The notes under the pieces: model-generated
What the model was told of the DNA's origin: nothing
The model's database searches: none
What the model saw: only the letters and a program-made list of their open reading frames with translations
Origin: Microbacterium enclense
Lineage (GTDB): Bacteria > Actinomycetota > Actinomycetes > Actinomycetales > Microbacteriaceae
Direction of reading: 5' to 3'
Assembly: GCF_001456955.1 (NCBI RefSeq)
Contig: NZ_KQ758468.1
Coordinates: 310,001-374,000 of the forward strand
DNA: 64,000 bases
Translations under genes and position numbers: made by a program
Shown here: positions 28,641-37,146 of the stretch, piece by piece
Layout: each line of letters begins with the position of its first letter
Numbering within the stretch: position 1 is the stretch's first letter

Positions 28641-28678
28641 CGGTGCCGCCCGTTCCCTTCGCGGGGCGGGCGGCACCG
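28641..28678. terminator. bidirectional hairpin terminator after hemH
   Basis: CGGTGCCGCCCG (28641-28652) and CGGGCGGCACCG (28667-28678) are perfect arms between two convergent genes. Confidence 0.75.
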
Positions 28679-28683
28679 TCGTT

Positions 28684-29535
28684 TCACACCAGCAAGAAGA
28701 CGACGTGGCAGAGGGCGCTCGCCGCCAGCATTCCGGAAATCACGAGAGCCGGTGCCACCGATGGCCGACGTGCGGGTCGCGTGCGCGGCCGGAAAGATCG
28801 CCGAAGACGTTCGCGCACCACCACGACCCGGCCGTCGTCCCCGAGACGCACCGCGGCGTCGTCGGGCAGTTCGCCGACAGGGAGGGCGTCGTTCTCGATG
28901 ACCGCGTCGACCTGTCTGAAGACGGCCTCGATGGCGCGTTGGTTGGCCCAGACGAACGTCGTCCAGACCCCGACCGGGACGCACGCCGCCGCGGCGATGC
29001 CGAGCAGGGCCGCAGAGAGCTCGCTCGCGCCCGTGTCCTGTATCGACACCACGGCGGCGATCAGCAGTGCGAGCGCCACCATGTAAAAAACGGAAGCGAT
29101 CCAGGGGAGCACTCGCAGGGGCGGTGCGTGCAGCGCGCGGACGATCGCATCGAGTTCGGCGAGTGTGCGGGCATCGCACGGCGCCATCAATGACGGAGGC
29201 AGCGACCCCCGTTCTTCCGGCGACATCATCGTCGCCGGCTCGTCGGCTCTCGCGACGAAGTCCACCGCCGCGCGGCGGGCGCCGTGCAGTCGCAGGACCG
29301 CCCATACCGCGGCGCCCCCGAGGGCGTACCACTGCAGGAGCGGAGCGCCGACGACCGATGCCGTCAGAACGAGCAGGGCGCAGCCGACGACGACAGTGGC
29401 ATCCACTGCCATGCGCGGCGCGGACACCGTGCTGCGGATGAGGAGGGCGAGCTGGTCGTACCCTTCGCGACGGTCCGCGACCGTCGCGAATCGACCGTCG
29501 GGGAAGGGAGTGGCCTCGTGAGCGGCAATGGTCAT
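28684..29535 (-). CDS. hypothetical integral membrane protein
   Basis: A 283-residue protein with four to five hydrophobic segments: a pair at about 42-85, a pair at about 143-200 and one at the extreme C-terminus (ISGMLAASALCHVVFLLV). The central loops are charged. There is no family motif I recognise, no ATP or metal site and no signal peptidase site. ATG 29535 is taken as the start. It has its own gap on both sides, so it is probably monocistronic. Confidence 0.65.
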   Translation of the reverse strand: MTIAAHEATPFPDGRFATVADRREGYDQLALLIRSTVSAPRMAVDATVVVGCALLVLTASVVGAPLLQWYALGGAAVWAVLRLHGARRAAVDFVARADEPATMMSPEERGSLPPSLMAPCDARTLAELDAIVRALHAPPLRVLPWIASVFYMVALALLIAAVVSIQDTGASELSAALLGIAAAACVPVGVWTTFVWANQRAIEAVFRQVDAVIENDALPVGELPDDAAVRLGDDGRVVVVRERLRRSFRPRTRPARRPSVAPALVISGMLAASALCHVVFLLV

Positions 29536-29663
29536 CGGGGCCTTTCAGCGGGGGAGAGCTCGTTTCGCGCGAGGAGTCCGTGACGCGCCAGAGCGCAGCA
29601 TAGCGAGAGCGGATGACGGGCTCAGCCGTCGTCATGTCCGCCCGCGACGTCGGACCGTCTCAA

Positions 29664-29669
29664 TAGACT
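29664..29669 (+). promoter_or_regulatory. -10 promoter element of rpiB, leaderless
   Basis: TAGACT ends exactly 6 nt before ATG 29676. Confidence 0.6.
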
Positions 29670-29675
29670 TGCGGC

Positions 29676-30218
29676 ATGCGCATCCACCTCGGCACGGATC
29701 ACGCCGGCCTTGAATTCTCGACCCAGATCCAGCACCACCTCGCCGCACAGGGGCACGAGGTGATCGACCACGGGCCGATCGAGTACGACCCCCTCGACGA
29801 CTACCCGGCGTTCTGCATCCGCGCCGCCCAGGCGGTCGTACGCGACCAGGCCGCCGGCGTCGAGGCGCTCGGCGTCGTCTTGGGCGGTTCGGGCAACGGC
29901 GAGCAGATCGCCGCCAACAAGGTGCTCGGCGTTCGCGCGGCCCTCGTGTGGAACATCTCGACCGCCGAGCTCGCCCGCGAGCACAACGACGCCAACGTCA
30001 TCTCGATCGGAGCCCGCCAGCACACGTTCGACGAGGCCGCGTCGTTCATCGACCGCTTCATCGCCACGCCGTTCTCGGGTGAGGAGCGCCACGCGCGCCG
30101 TATCGGCCAGCTCGCCGCATACGAGCAGGACGGCGCATTGCTGCCCGACCCGCGCGCCGGCCACTCCGAGAACACCATGACCGACGCGAGCGACTCGTTC
30201 GACCCCGAGGCAGGCTGA
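29676..30218 (+). CDS. rpiB: ribose-5-phosphate isomerase B
   Basis: A 180-residue RpiB/LacAB-family isomerase interconverting ribose-5-phosphate and ribulose-5-phosphate in the pentose phosphate pathway. GTDHAGLEFS opens the fold and GGSGNGEQIAANKVLGVRAAL contains the substrate loop. The actinobacterial type lacks the catalytic cysteine of E. coli RpiB, replaced here by Ser in VLGGSGNG. The stop overlaps the start of the glycosylase gene by one base. Confidence 0.93.
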   Translation: MRIHLGTDHAGLEFSTQIQHHLAAQGHEVIDHGPIEYDPLDDYPAFCIRAAQAVVRDQAAGVEALGVVLGGSGNGEQIAANKVLGVRAALVWNISTAELAREHNDANVISIGARQHTFDEAASFIDRFIATPFSGEERHARRIGQLAAYEQDGALLPDPRAGHSENTMTDASDSFDPEAG

Positions 30219-31210
30219 TGCCCGAAGGGCATTCCGTCCACCGCATCGCGCGGCAGTTCGAGCGCAACATCGTGGGCCGCACGGTCGCGGCATCCAGTCC
30301 TCAGGGCCGATTCGTCGAGGGCGCCGCCGTCATCGACGGACGCGAGGCGCTCGAGGTGCGCGCCGTGGCGAAGCAGATGTTCCTGCGCTTCGACGGCGAC
30401 GTCTGGCTGCGGGTGCACCTCGGCATGTACGGCGCATGGGACTTCGCGGGCGACGTCTCGGTCGACGCGACGATCGCGTCCTCCAACGGACGCATGGGAC
30501 AGACGAACCAGCGAGGTACCGTCCTCGACGACGCGCCGATCATGGATGCCGCCGGCGAGAACTCCCTCAGCTCGATCGGGGCCCCGCGGCGGGCGCGCGT
30601 GCGCATGTCGGAGCAGACCACCGGACTCGAGGAGCAGACAGAGTGGCCGCCGCCGGTCGTCGGTGCCGTGCGCCTGCGCCTGCTCACCGAGACGACCTGT
30701 GCCGACCTCCGTGGACCGACGGCGTGCGTGCTGCAGACGCCCGACGAGGTCGTGGCGACGATCGCGAAGCTCGGGCCCGACCCGCTCGTCGACGACGTCG
30801 ACGAGGGTGAGGAGCGCTTCACCGCGACGGTGAAGAAGAAGCCCACGGCCATCGGGCTGCTGTTGATGGACCAGGCCGTGGTCAGCGGCATCGGCAACGT
30901 GTACCGCGCCGAGCTGCTGTTCCGCGCGCGGCAGAATCCGCACACGCCGGGCCGTGACGTGCCCGAGGAGGTCGTCCGCGGCGTCTGGCGCGACTGGGCG
31001 CGGCTGCTGCCGATCGGCGTCGAGACCGGGCAGATGATGACGATGGACGACCTCGACCCCGAGGCGTATCGCCGCGCCATGGCCCATCGCGACGACCGGC
31101 ACTGGGTCTATCACCGTGCGGGTCTGCCCTGCCGCGTCTGCGGGACGACGGTGCTGATGGAAGAGGCGGCGGGGCGCAAGCTCTATTGGTGCCCGAACTG
31201 TCAGGCGTGA
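30218..31210 (+). CDS. nei: Fpg/Nei-family DNA glycosylase (endonuclease VIII-like)
   Basis: A 330-residue base-excision repair glycosylase/AP lyase. It starts MPEGH, giving the catalytic Pro2 and Glu3 after methionine removal; the H2TH region includes MDQAVVSGIGNVYRAELLF, and the zinc finger CRVCG...CPNC closes the protein. It exceeds the usual Nei length because of an insertion at about residues 85-145 (around SSNGRMGQTNQRGTVL). Coupled to rpiB by a one-base overlap (TGATG). Confidence 0.92.
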   Translation: MPEGHSVHRIARQFERNIVGRTVAASSPQGRFVEGAAVIDGREALEVRAVAKQMFLRFDGDVWLRVHLGMYGAWDFAGDVSVDATIASSNGRMGQTNQRGTVLDDAPIMDAAGENSLSSIGAPRRARVRMSEQTTGLEEQTEWPPPVVGAVRLRLLTETTCADLRGPTACVLQTPDEVVATIAKLGPDPLVDDVDEGEERFTATVKKKPTAIGLLLMDQAVVSGIGNVYRAELLFRARQNPHTPGRDVPEEVVRGVWRDWARLLPIGVETGQMMTMDDLDPEAYRRAMAHRDDRHWVYHRAGLPCRVCGTTVLMEEAAGRKLYWCPNCQA

Positions 31211-31223
31211 CCATGTCAGTCCC

Positions 31224-31283
31224 GGTCCCTTCGACAGGCTCAGGGACCTGGGTGGGAAGGTGGCTGAGCCTGTCGAAGCCACC
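31224..31283. repeat. two 25-nt TCGACAGGCTC hairpin elements in opposite orientation
   Basis: Copy 1 (31224-31248) has arms GGTCCCT/AGGGACC, copy 2 (31259-31283) has arms GGTGGCT/AGCCACC and lies inverted. Both share the loop TCGACAGGCTC or its complement. GGTCCCT at the left can also pair with GGGACC at 31284-31289. The pair sits between nei and the paiB-like gene. Confidence 0.9.
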
Positions 31284-31296
31284 GGGACCGGCGATC

Positions 31297-31302
31297 TAGG
31301 CT
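31297..31302 (+). promoter_or_regulatory. -10 promoter element, leaderless
   Basis: TAGGCT ends exactly 6 nt before GTG 31309. Confidence 0.6.
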
Positions 31303-31308
31303 GATCCG

Positions 31309-31935
31309 GTGCGTCAGAACCCGAGCTTCGCGATGACCGACGTCGGCGAGATCCGCCGTCTCATCGACCTCCACCCGTGGGTCACCCTCGTCAGCCAGAC
31401 CGACGACGGCCTCGTCGCCTCTCACTACGCCGTCATGCTCGACGACGACCGCGACGACCTCACCATCGTCGGACACGTCGGCAAGCCTGACGACCTCATC
31501 CTCGGTCTCGGCGATCGCGAGCTGCTCGTGATCGTGCAGGGGCCGCACGGGTACATCACGCCGCGGTGGTACGGCGACGTCGCCGCGGTGCCGACGTGGA
31601 ACTTCGTGTCGGCGCACCTGAGCGGCATCCCGGAACTTCTCACGCCCGACGAGAACCTGCGGGTGCTCGAGCGCCTGGTCGACCGGTTCGAGGGCGACGG
31701 CGACGACGCCCGCGGCCTGTACACCCTGCCGAACGACGCGGCCTTCGTGGAGCGCCTCGAACGGGGGACGGTCGGGTTCCGGCTGACGCCGATGCGCGTC
31801 ACCGCCAAGCGCAAGCTGAGCCAGAACCGCTCGCCCGAGGTGGTCGAGACCATCATCGACGGTCTGACCGCCGAGGGGCGCGACGACCTCGCCGCCGAGA
31901 TGCGCCGGGCCGCCGACGCGCGGGTGCGCCCGTGA
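31309..31935 (+). CDS. PaiB-family FMN-binding protein
   Basis: A 208-residue split-barrel protein of the PaiB family (RQNPSFAM start; SHYAVMLDDD; HGYITPRWY; VPTWNFVSAHLSG), which binds FMN and in Bacillus represses sporulation and protease genes. In actinobacteria these are annotated as FMN-binding negative regulators, but a flavin reductase or detoxification role is equally possible. Its stop overlaps the amidohydrolase start by four bases, so the two are cotranslated. Confidence 0.85.
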   Translation: MRQNPSFAMTDVGEIRRLIDLHPWVTLVSQTDDGLVASHYAVMLDDDRDDLTIVGHVGKPDDLILGLGDRELLVIVQGPHGYITPRWYGDVAAVPTWNFVSAHLSGIPELLTPDENLRVLERLVDRFEGDGDDARGLYTLPNDAAFVERLERGTVGFRLTPMRVTAKRKLSQNRSPEVVETIIDGLTAEGRDDLAAEMRRAADARVRP

Positions 31936-33425
31936 TCGGCGAGAGCGCGGGTTTCATCCGCGCGGTGCGTGTCGCGGGCCCGGGCCGTGAGTTCCTGCCG
32001 ACCGACGAACCCGTCGACATCGTCATCGCCGGCGGCCGCATCGCCGACATCGCCCCCACCGGCAACCTCCGCCCGACGGGGGTCGTGGTCGACGGCCAGG
32101 GCGGGTGGCTGCTCCCGGGGCTCTGGGACCATCACGTGCATGCCCTCCAGTGGGCGCTGGTCGCCGATCGTGTGCCCCTCGGCGACGTGTCGTCCGCCCG
32201 TGAGGCCGCCGCAGTCATGGGTGCGGCGCCAGTGCGCGACGGATGCCGCGTCGGGACGGGGTTCCGCGACGGCCTCTGGCCCGACGAGACCGCGTTGGCG
32301 ATCCTGGATGCGGCGACGGGCGACGTGCCGACGTACCTGATCAACGCCGACGTGCACAGCGTGTGGATGAACAGCGCCGCCTTCCGGCGTGAGGGCTCCG
32401 ACCCGGTGGCATCCGGTGTGCTGCGCGAGGAGGACGCGTTCGAGATTTCGCGGCGACTCAACGCCGTCGCACCCGAGATCGCCGACGGGGCCGTGGAGCG
32501 CATGGCGCGCGCAGCGGCCGCCCGCGGCGTCGTGGGAATGGTCGATCTCGACATGACCTGGAACGACGAGCCGTGGCAGCGCCGGGCCGCGCGCGGCTTC
32601 GATGCGCTGCGCGTCTCGTACGGCACCTACCCGCAGGACCTCGACCGGGCGATCGCCGAAGGGCTGCGCACGGGCGACCTCGTGCGCGGAGCGGTGAACG
32701 ATCTCATCTGCGTCGGACCGCTGAAGGCCATCACCGACGGGTCGCTCGGCACACGCACCGCCGCCTGCGCGCACCACTACCCGGGCGATGTCGGCAACCA
32801 CGGTCTGTTGACGGTCGCGCCCGACGAGCTCGTCGAGATGATGACGCGCGCCACGGCCGCGGGCATCGAGTGCGCGATCCACGCGATCGGCGACGTCGCG
32901 AACGCGCACGCCCTCGACGCCTACGCCCTGAGCGGTGCCGTGGGCACCATCGAGCACGCGCAGCTCGTCGCTCACGCCGACATCCCGCGCTTCGCCCGCC
33001 TCGGGGTCGCTGCGAGCGTGCAGCCCGAGCATGCGCTCGACGACCGCGACATGACGGATGCCATCTGGGCAGAGCAGTCCGCGCAGCCCTACCCTCTGCG
33101 GGCCCTGGTCGACAGCGGCGCCAACGTCCGCTTCGGGTCCGACGCCCCGGTGGCCCCTCTCGACCCCTGGGCGGCGATCGCCTCGGCGGTGTTCCGCACG
33201 CGCGACGGACGCGACGCCTGGCAGCCGCATCAGCGGGTCGACATCGGCACGGCCATCGCGGCATCCACGTCGGGCGGGTCGACGGCTCCGGCCGAGATCT
33301 CGCCCGGTGCCCTGGCCGACCTCGTCATCGTCGACGCCGATCCGCTGACCGCTGACGAGCGGGGCCTTCGCGCCATGCCCGTCCGCACGACGCTGCTCGC
33401 CGGTCGCGTGACCCACAGCGCGTGA
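31932..33425 (+). CDS. amidohydrolase (YtcJ-like)
   Basis: A 497-residue metal-dependent amidohydrolase. The first metal pair is in GLWDHHVHAL, later ligands in DLDMTWND, AIHAIGDVANAH and EHAQLV, and the catalytic aspartate in RFGSDAPVAPLDPW, as in the YtcJ group. The N-terminal and C-terminal beta-sandwich parts are complete (VVDGQGGWLLPG; DLVIVDADPL). The physiological substrate is unknown. GTG 31932 overlaps the paiB-like gene (GTGA). Confidence 0.88.
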   Translation: MIGESAGFIRAVRVAGPGREFLPTDEPVDIVIAGGRIADIAPTGNLRPTGVVVDGQGGWLLPGLWDHHVHALQWALVADRVPLGDVSSAREAAAVMGAAPVRDGCRVGTGFRDGLWPDETALAILDAATGDVPTYLINADVHSVWMNSAAFRREGSDPVASGVLREEDAFEISRRLNAVAPEIADGAVERMARAAAARGVVGMVDLDMTWNDEPWQRRAARGFDALRVSYGTYPQDLDRAIAEGLRTGDLVRGAVNDLICVGPLKAITDGSLGTRTAACAHHYPGDVGNHGLLTVAPDELVEMMTRATAAGIECAIHAIGDVANAHALDAYALSGAVGTIEHAQLVAHADIPRFARLGVAASVQPEHALDDRDMTDAIWAEQSAQPYPLRALVDSGANVRFGSDAPVAPLDPWAAIASAVFRTRDGRDAWQPHQRVDIGTAIAASTSGGSTAPAEISPGALADLVIVDADPLTADERGLRAMPVRTTLLAGRVTHSA

Positions 33426-33451
33426 GTCCGTGCGCGCCTGCCTCGAGGCGT

Positions 33452-33507
33452 GAGTCGCCAGGAATTGTCGCTTCCGACCCGCGAAGAGCGACGATTCTTG
33501 GCGACTC
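33452..33507. repeat. 56-bp palindromic element (GAGTCGCC family), copy 1
   Basis: The left arm GAGTCGCCAGGAATTGTCGC (33452-33471) pairs with the right arm ending TTGGCGACTC (33507) over 21 positions, with only two mismatches, both G-U compatible. It lies just after the amidohydrolase gene and before the dps terminator. A second copy is at 39578-39633. Confidence 0.85.
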
Positions 33508-33522
33508 TCGCGAGGCCGAACG

Positions 33523-33558
33523 ACGACGGGGGCGGTGCCGAAGCACCGCCCCCGTCGT
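33523..33558. terminator. bidirectional hairpin terminator between amidohydrolase and dps
   Basis: ACGACGGGGGCGGTGC (33523-33538) and GCACCGCCCCCGTCGT (33543-33558) form a perfect 16-bp stem closed by a 4-nt loop. Confidence 0.85.
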
Positions 33559-33569
33559 GTGAAGAACGC

Positions 33570-34055
33570 TTACGCGGCGAGGTGCGCGAAGAGGAACCAG
33601 CGGTCCTTGTCGAGGCCGCGCTTGATCTCGATCGCGACGTCCTGGCTCGACATGTCGACCTCGTTGAGGCCCTCGATGGCGGCCTCGAGGTCGACGAGCA
33701 CGGCGTCGATGTCGGCGATGACGGCGCGGATGACGACGTCGGACTGCGCGAACCCGGCGGGCACCTCGGTGGCCTTGGCCTTGGCGGCGACCGTCGACAG
33801 GCGCGAGTCGATCGGCAGACCCAGGGCGACGATGCGCTCGGCGGCCAGGTCGGCCCAGTCCTGTGCGTGAGCGACGACCGAGTCGAGCAGCTCGTGCACG
33901 CCGATGAAGTTCGAGCCGCGCACGTGCCAGTGGGCCTGCTTGCCGTTGACGACGAGGGCCTCGAGGCCGATCACGACGGGGGAGAGGAACTGGGCGGTGC
34001 CGGCGGCCATCGTGGGGTCGACGGTGGTGGCGGCGGGGGTCTGAACGGTGCTCAT
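33570..34055 (-). CDS. dps: Dps-family ferritin-like DNA-protection protein
   Basis: A 161-residue mini-ferritin that forms a dodecamer, oxidises Fe2+ with peroxide and protects DNA. The ferroxidase residues lie in LVVNGKQAHWHVRGSNFIGVHELLD and in AQDWADLAAERI. ATG 34055 has a good AAGGAG box. Upstream, at 34157-34172, is a sequence resembling an iron-regulator box. Convergent with the amidohydrolase gene. Confidence 0.92.
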   Translation of the reverse strand: MSTVQTPAATTVDPTMAAGTAQFLSPVVIGLEALVVNGKQAHWHVRGSNFIGVHELLDSVVAHAQDWADLAAERIVALGLPIDSRLSTVAAKAKATEVPAGFAQSDVVIRAVIADIDAVLVDLEAAIEGLNEVDMSSQDVAIEIKRGLDKDRWFLFAHLAA

Positions 34056-34156
34056 TTTCTGCTCCTTAGGCGACGTTCGAAGTCTCGATGGATGCAACGC
34101 TACTCACGTGGGAGCATTCCGCAAGCAAGATGAGGCTCGGCTAAATACCTGGTGAA

Positions 34157-34172
34157 TAGGCAATCCTCACCT
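34157..34172. promoter_or_regulatory. possible DtxR/IdeR-type iron box
   Basis: TAGGCAATCCTCACCT, read on the other strand, matches about 12 of 16 core positions of the remembered DtxR consensus. It lies 102 bp upstream of dps and 43 bp upstream of the carbonic-anhydrase-like gene, so it could serve either. Weak evidence. Confidence 0.3.
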
Positions 34173-34202
34173 TCCTTGAGGGCTCATATCGGTGCACCCC
34201 GA

Positions 34203-34208
34203 TAGGGT
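34203..34208 (+). promoter_or_regulatory. -10 promoter element, leaderless
   Basis: TAGGGT ends exactly 6 nt before ATG 34215. Confidence 0.55.
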
Positions 34209-34214
34209 CGGCGC

Positions 34215-34775
34215 ATGACGATCGCCCCGGATGCCGCCGTGCTAACCCTCCCCGACGCGATCCCTGTCGTCGCCGCCTCGGCGTTCGTGGCATCCGGTGC
34301 CCGGATCGTGGGCGAGGTGCACCTCGGCGAGGGAGCCAGCGTCTGGTACAACGCCGTGCTCCGCGGTGACAGCGCGTCGATCACGGTCGGTGCGCGCAGC
34401 AACCTGCAAGACAACGTGTCGGTGCACGTCGACGCCGGGCGTCCGGTGCGCATCGGGGCCGACGTGTCGGTGGGTCACAACGCCGTCGTGCACGGGTGCA
34501 CCATCGGCGACGGGTCGCTGATCGGCATGGGCAGCGTCGTGCTCTCGGGTGCCGAGATCGGACCAGGATGCCTCGTGGCCGGGGGAGCGGTCGTGCTCGA
34601 GGGCACCGTGGTGCCGGCCGGCTCGCTCGTCGCCGGCGTGCCCGCCAAGGTGCGGCGGGCACTCACCGACGAGGAGCGGGAGAAGATCCTGCGCAACGCC
34701 CAGACGTATCTCGCGCACACCGAGCGGCACGGGGCCGCGGCGCCGGTTCAGGAGCTTCTCGGGGACGGCGCGTGA
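34215..34775 (+). CDS. gamma-carbonic-anhydrase-like hexapeptide protein
   Basis: A 186-residue left-handed beta-helix protein of the gamma carbonic anhydrase group. VWYNAVLRGD, QDNVSVHV and VGHNAVVHGC give the Arg/Asp/Gln/His pattern with three metal-binding histidines, followed by IGMGSVVLSG and a C-terminal helix (TDEEREKILRNAQTYL). It probably forms a trimer with zinc or iron at subunit interfaces. Carbonic anhydrase activity is inferred from the family; many homologues are inactive or have other substrates. Confidence 0.88.
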   Translation: MTIAPDAAVLTLPDAIPVVAASAFVASGARIVGEVHLGEGASVWYNAVLRGDSASITVGARSNLQDNVSVHVDAGRPVRIGADVSVGHNAVVHGCTIGDGSLIGMGSVVLSGAEIGPGCLVAGGAVVLEGTVVPAGSLVAGVPAKVRRALTDEEREKILRNAQTYLAHTERHGAAAPVQELLGDGA

Positions 34776-34804
34776 ACCCCCTTCTCGGGCGTCGTCGGCG
34801 TCCA

Positions 34805-34810
34805 TAGGCT
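34805..34810 (+). promoter_or_regulatory. -10 promoter element, leaderless
   Basis: TAGGCT ends exactly 6 nt before ATG 34817. Confidence 0.55.
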
Positions 34811-34816
34811 CCCGCC

Positions 34817-35167
34817 ATGCACATCACGACGCTCCAGCCCGGCGAGATCTTCGTCTTCGGATCGAACGCTTCCGGCGCGCACGGAGGCGGCGCGGCGCGG
34901 TTCGCGTACGACCGCTTCGGCGCCGTCTGGGGACAGGGCGAGGGGCTGCAGGGTCAGTCGTACGGCATCGACACGATGTCGGGCCTCGATGTGTTCGAGG
35001 AGCAGGCGCGCCGGTTCGTCGCCTTCGCGGCCGACCGCCCGGAGCTGCGGTTCCTCGTGACCGAGGTGGGCTGCGGCATCGCCGGCTATCGCCCCGAACA
35101 GGTCGCGCGATTCTTCGCGGATGTCGGCGACAACGTCGTGCTGCCGGAGTCCTTCCGGAGAGGATGA
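34817..35167 (+). CDS. A1S_2505-type (phage non-structural-like) small protein
   Basis: A 116-residue protein with the motif IFVFGSNASGAHGGGAARFA near the N-terminus and VTEVGCGIAGYRPEQVARFF near the C-terminus. This pattern is shared by a family named after Acinetobacter A1S_2505 and found in phages and bacteria. It resembles the core of Macro/Appr-type phosphate-binding folds, so an ADP-ribose or nucleotide ligand is possible. It stands alone between a metabolic gene and tRNA-Gly, with its own leaderless promoter and no other phage gene nearby. Confidence 0.7.
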   Translation: MHITTLQPGEIFVFGSNASGAHGGGAARFAYDRFGAVWGQGEGLQGQSYGIDTMSGLDVFEEQARRFVAFAADRPELRFLVTEVGCGIAGYRPEQVARFFADVGDNVVLPESFRRG

Positions 35168-35183
35168 GCCGTCACGCGGCGTG

Positions 35184-35257
35184 TGGAGGGGCTGACGAGA
35201 ATCGAACTCGCATCATCTGTTTGGAAGACAGAGGCTTTACCACTAAGCTACAGCCCC
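35184..35257 (-). tRNA. tRNA-Gly (TCC)
   Basis: The minus strand folds with acceptor GGGGCTG/CAGCCCC, anticodon loop CTTCCAA (anticodon UCC) and T-loop TTCGATT. The discriminator is U, as usual for glycine, and CCA is encoded at 35184-35186. Confidence 0.95.
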
Positions 35258-35394
35258 GAATTTCGGCATCCTGAGGCGGACGACGAACTCGAACTCGACC
35301 ACTCTACGACACGCGCAGGGGTGGTGCGAACGCGACCCGCGCCGGTCGGCATCCGATCCTGTGTGCCGAGACCTGCGCGCTCAGGCCGATCGAC

Positions 35395-35400
35395 TAGACT
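35395..35400 (+). promoter_or_regulatory. -10 promoter element of tRNA-Pro
   Basis: TAGACT lies 39 bases upstream of the mature tRNA-Pro 5' end, leaving a short 5' leader for RNase P to remove. Confidence 0.45.
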
Positions 35401-35439
35401 TTCAGCGGTCGTTTCGTCGGCGCGTGCCGCGCGCCGCCC

Positions 35440-35513
35440 CGGGGCGTAGCTCAGCTTGGTAGAGCGCCCGCTTTGGGAGCGGGAGGCCGCAGGTTCAAAT
35501 CCTGTCGCCCCGA
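35440..35513 (+). tRNA. tRNA-Pro (TGG)
   Basis: It folds with acceptor CGGGGCG/CGCCCCG, anticodon loop CTTTGGG (anticodon UGG) and T-loop TTCAAAT. CCA is not encoded. It is 73 bases upstream of trigger factor, the common arrangement in this group. Confidence 0.95.
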
Positions 35514-35586
35514 CGTCACGGCCCCACAGACCACAGGCCTAGCCGGCCCCCGCGTGCGCGCGGGCCACACGAGGAGAACGAACCGC

Positions 35587-37044
35587 ATGGTCAACAGCAC
35601 CGTCGAGAAGCTCAGCCCCACCCGGGTCAAGCTCCACATCACGGTCTCGCCCGACGAGCTCAAGCCGAGCATCGCCCACGCCTACGAGCACATCGCGAAA
35701 GACGTGCAGATCCCCGGCTTCCGCAAGGGCAAGGTGCCCGCGCCCATCATCGACCAGCGCATGGGCCGCGGCGCGGTCATCGAGCATGCCGTCAACGAGG
35801 GTCTCGACGGGTTCTACCGCCAGGCCGTCGAGGCTCAGGAGCTCCGTGTGATCGGCCGCCCGAGCGCCGAGATCGTCGAGCTCCCCGAGCTCAAGGACTT
35901 CTCCGGCGACCTGGTCGTCGACGTCGAGGTCGACGTGCGCCCCGAGTTCGAGCTTCCCGCCTACGACACGATCACCGTGACCGTGGACGCCGCCGAGGTC
36001 GACGAGGCCGGCATCGACGCCGAGCTCGACCGTCTGCGCGCCCGCTTCGGCACGCTCGTCACCGTCGACCGCCCCGCGAAGACGGGTGACTTCGTCGAGC
36101 TCGACCTGGTCGCCACCATCGACGGCAACGAGATCGACCGCGCCGAGGGCGTGTCGTACGAGATCGGTTCCGGCGAGCTGCTCGAGGGCATCGACGAGGC
36201 CATCGAGTCGCTCACGGCCGACGAAGAGACCACGTTCCGCTCGAAGCTCGTCGGCGGCGAGCACGCCGGCGAAGAGGCCGAGGTGGCCGTGACCATCAAG
36301 GCCGTCAAGGAGCGCGATCTCCCCGACGCCGACGACGACTTCGCCCAGATGGCATCCGAATTCGACACCATCGGCGAGCTCCGCGAGTCGCTGAGCGAGC
36401 GCGTGTCGCAGCAGTCGGTCTTCACGCAGGGCTCGGCCGCGCGCGACAAGTTCATCGAGGCTCTCCTCGACGCCGTCGAGATCCCCGTTCCGCCGCAGCT
36501 CATCGAAGACGAGGTGCACAACCACCTCGAGGGCGAGAACCGTCTCGAAGACGACGAGCACCGCGCCGAGGTGACCGAGGCCAGCGAGAAGCAGTTCCGC
36601 ACCCAGATGATCCTCGACAAGATCGCCGAAGACGCCAACGTGCAGGTGTCGCAGGACGAGCTGACCCAGTACCTCATCCAGTCGGCCGCGCAGTACAACA
36701 TGGCGCCGCAGGACTTCGTCAACGCGCTGCAGCAGGGCAACCAGCTGCCTCAGCTCGTCGGTGAGGTCGCCCGCAACAAGGCCCTGGCGATCGCGCTCGG
36801 CAAGGTCACCGTCGTCGACACCGACGGCAAGCCCGTCGACCTGACCGGCTTCGTCGCCGTCGAGGGCGAAGAGCCCGCCGAAGCAGAAGACGAGGTCGTC
36901 GAGGAGGCGCAGGAGATCGCCGACGCCGCGGCCGACGCCGACGCCGTCGTCGAGGCCGAAGAGGCCCCCGCTGCGGAGGCCCCCAAGAAGGCCCCCGCCA
37001 AGAAGCGCGCCCCGGCGAAGAAGAAGGCCGCTGACAGCGAGTAA
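35587..37044 (+). CDS. tig: trigger factor
   Basis: A 485-residue ribosome-bound chaperone and prolyl isomerase. The ribosome-binding signature is in [15 protein letters not shown] (about 42-56), the FKBP-type domain spans about 160-240 ([24 protein letters not shown]), and the helical chaperone arms follow. The C-terminus has an acidic stretch and then an Ala/Lys/Pro-rich tail ending KKKAADSE. It is the first gene of the tig-ClpP-ClpX region, and a strong terminator follows at 37052-37085. Confidence 0.95.
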   Translation: MVNSTVEKLSPTRVKLHITVSPDELKPSIAHAYEHIAKDVQIPGFRKGKVPAPIIDQRMGRGAVIEHAVNEGLDGFYRQAVEAQELRVIGRPSAEIVELPELKDFSGDLVVDVEVDVRPEFELPAYDTITVTVDAAEVDEAGIDAELDRLRARFGTLVTVDRPAKTGDFVELDLVATIDGNEIDRAEGVSYEIGSGELLEGIDEAIESLTADEETTFRSKLVGGEHAGEEAEVAVTIKAVKERDLPDADDDFAQMASEFDTIGELRESLSERVSQQSVFTQGSAARDKFIEALLDAVEIPVPPQLIEDEVHNHLEGENRLEDDEHRAEVTEASEKQFRTQMILDKIAEDANVQVSQDELTQYLIQSAAQYNMAPQDFVNALQQGNQLPQLVGEVARNKALAIALGKVTVVDTDGKPVDLTGFVAVEGEEPAEAEDEVVEEAQEIADAAADADAVVEAEEAPAAEAPKKAPAKKRAPAKKKAADSE

Positions 37045-37051
37045 GGCGTGA

Positions 37052-37085
37052 GAAGGGGGCGGATGCTGCGGCATTCGCCCCCTTC
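37052..37085 (+). terminator. hairpin terminator after tig
   Basis: GAAGGGGGCGGATGC (37052-37066) pairs with GCATTCGCCCCCTTC (37071-37085) with a single G-U-type mismatch and a 4-nt loop, eight bases past the stop. Confidence 0.85.
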
Positions 37086-37146
37086 GTCGTTCCCGGGTTC
37101 TGTGGTCGCAGGGCACTCAGCTCGGGTCGTCGGCGCCTCCGGGGCG

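Noticed and set aside
34817-35167. A1S_2505-type gene as evidence for a prophage
   Set aside because: It is alone between a metabolic gene and tRNA-Gly, with a normal host-type promoter and no integrase, terminase or structural genes nearby.
35184-35513. tRNA-Gly and tRNA-Pro region as an integration site for a genomic island
   Set aside because: No duplicated tRNA 3' end, integrase or compositional shift is seen; the neighbours are core genes in the usual order.
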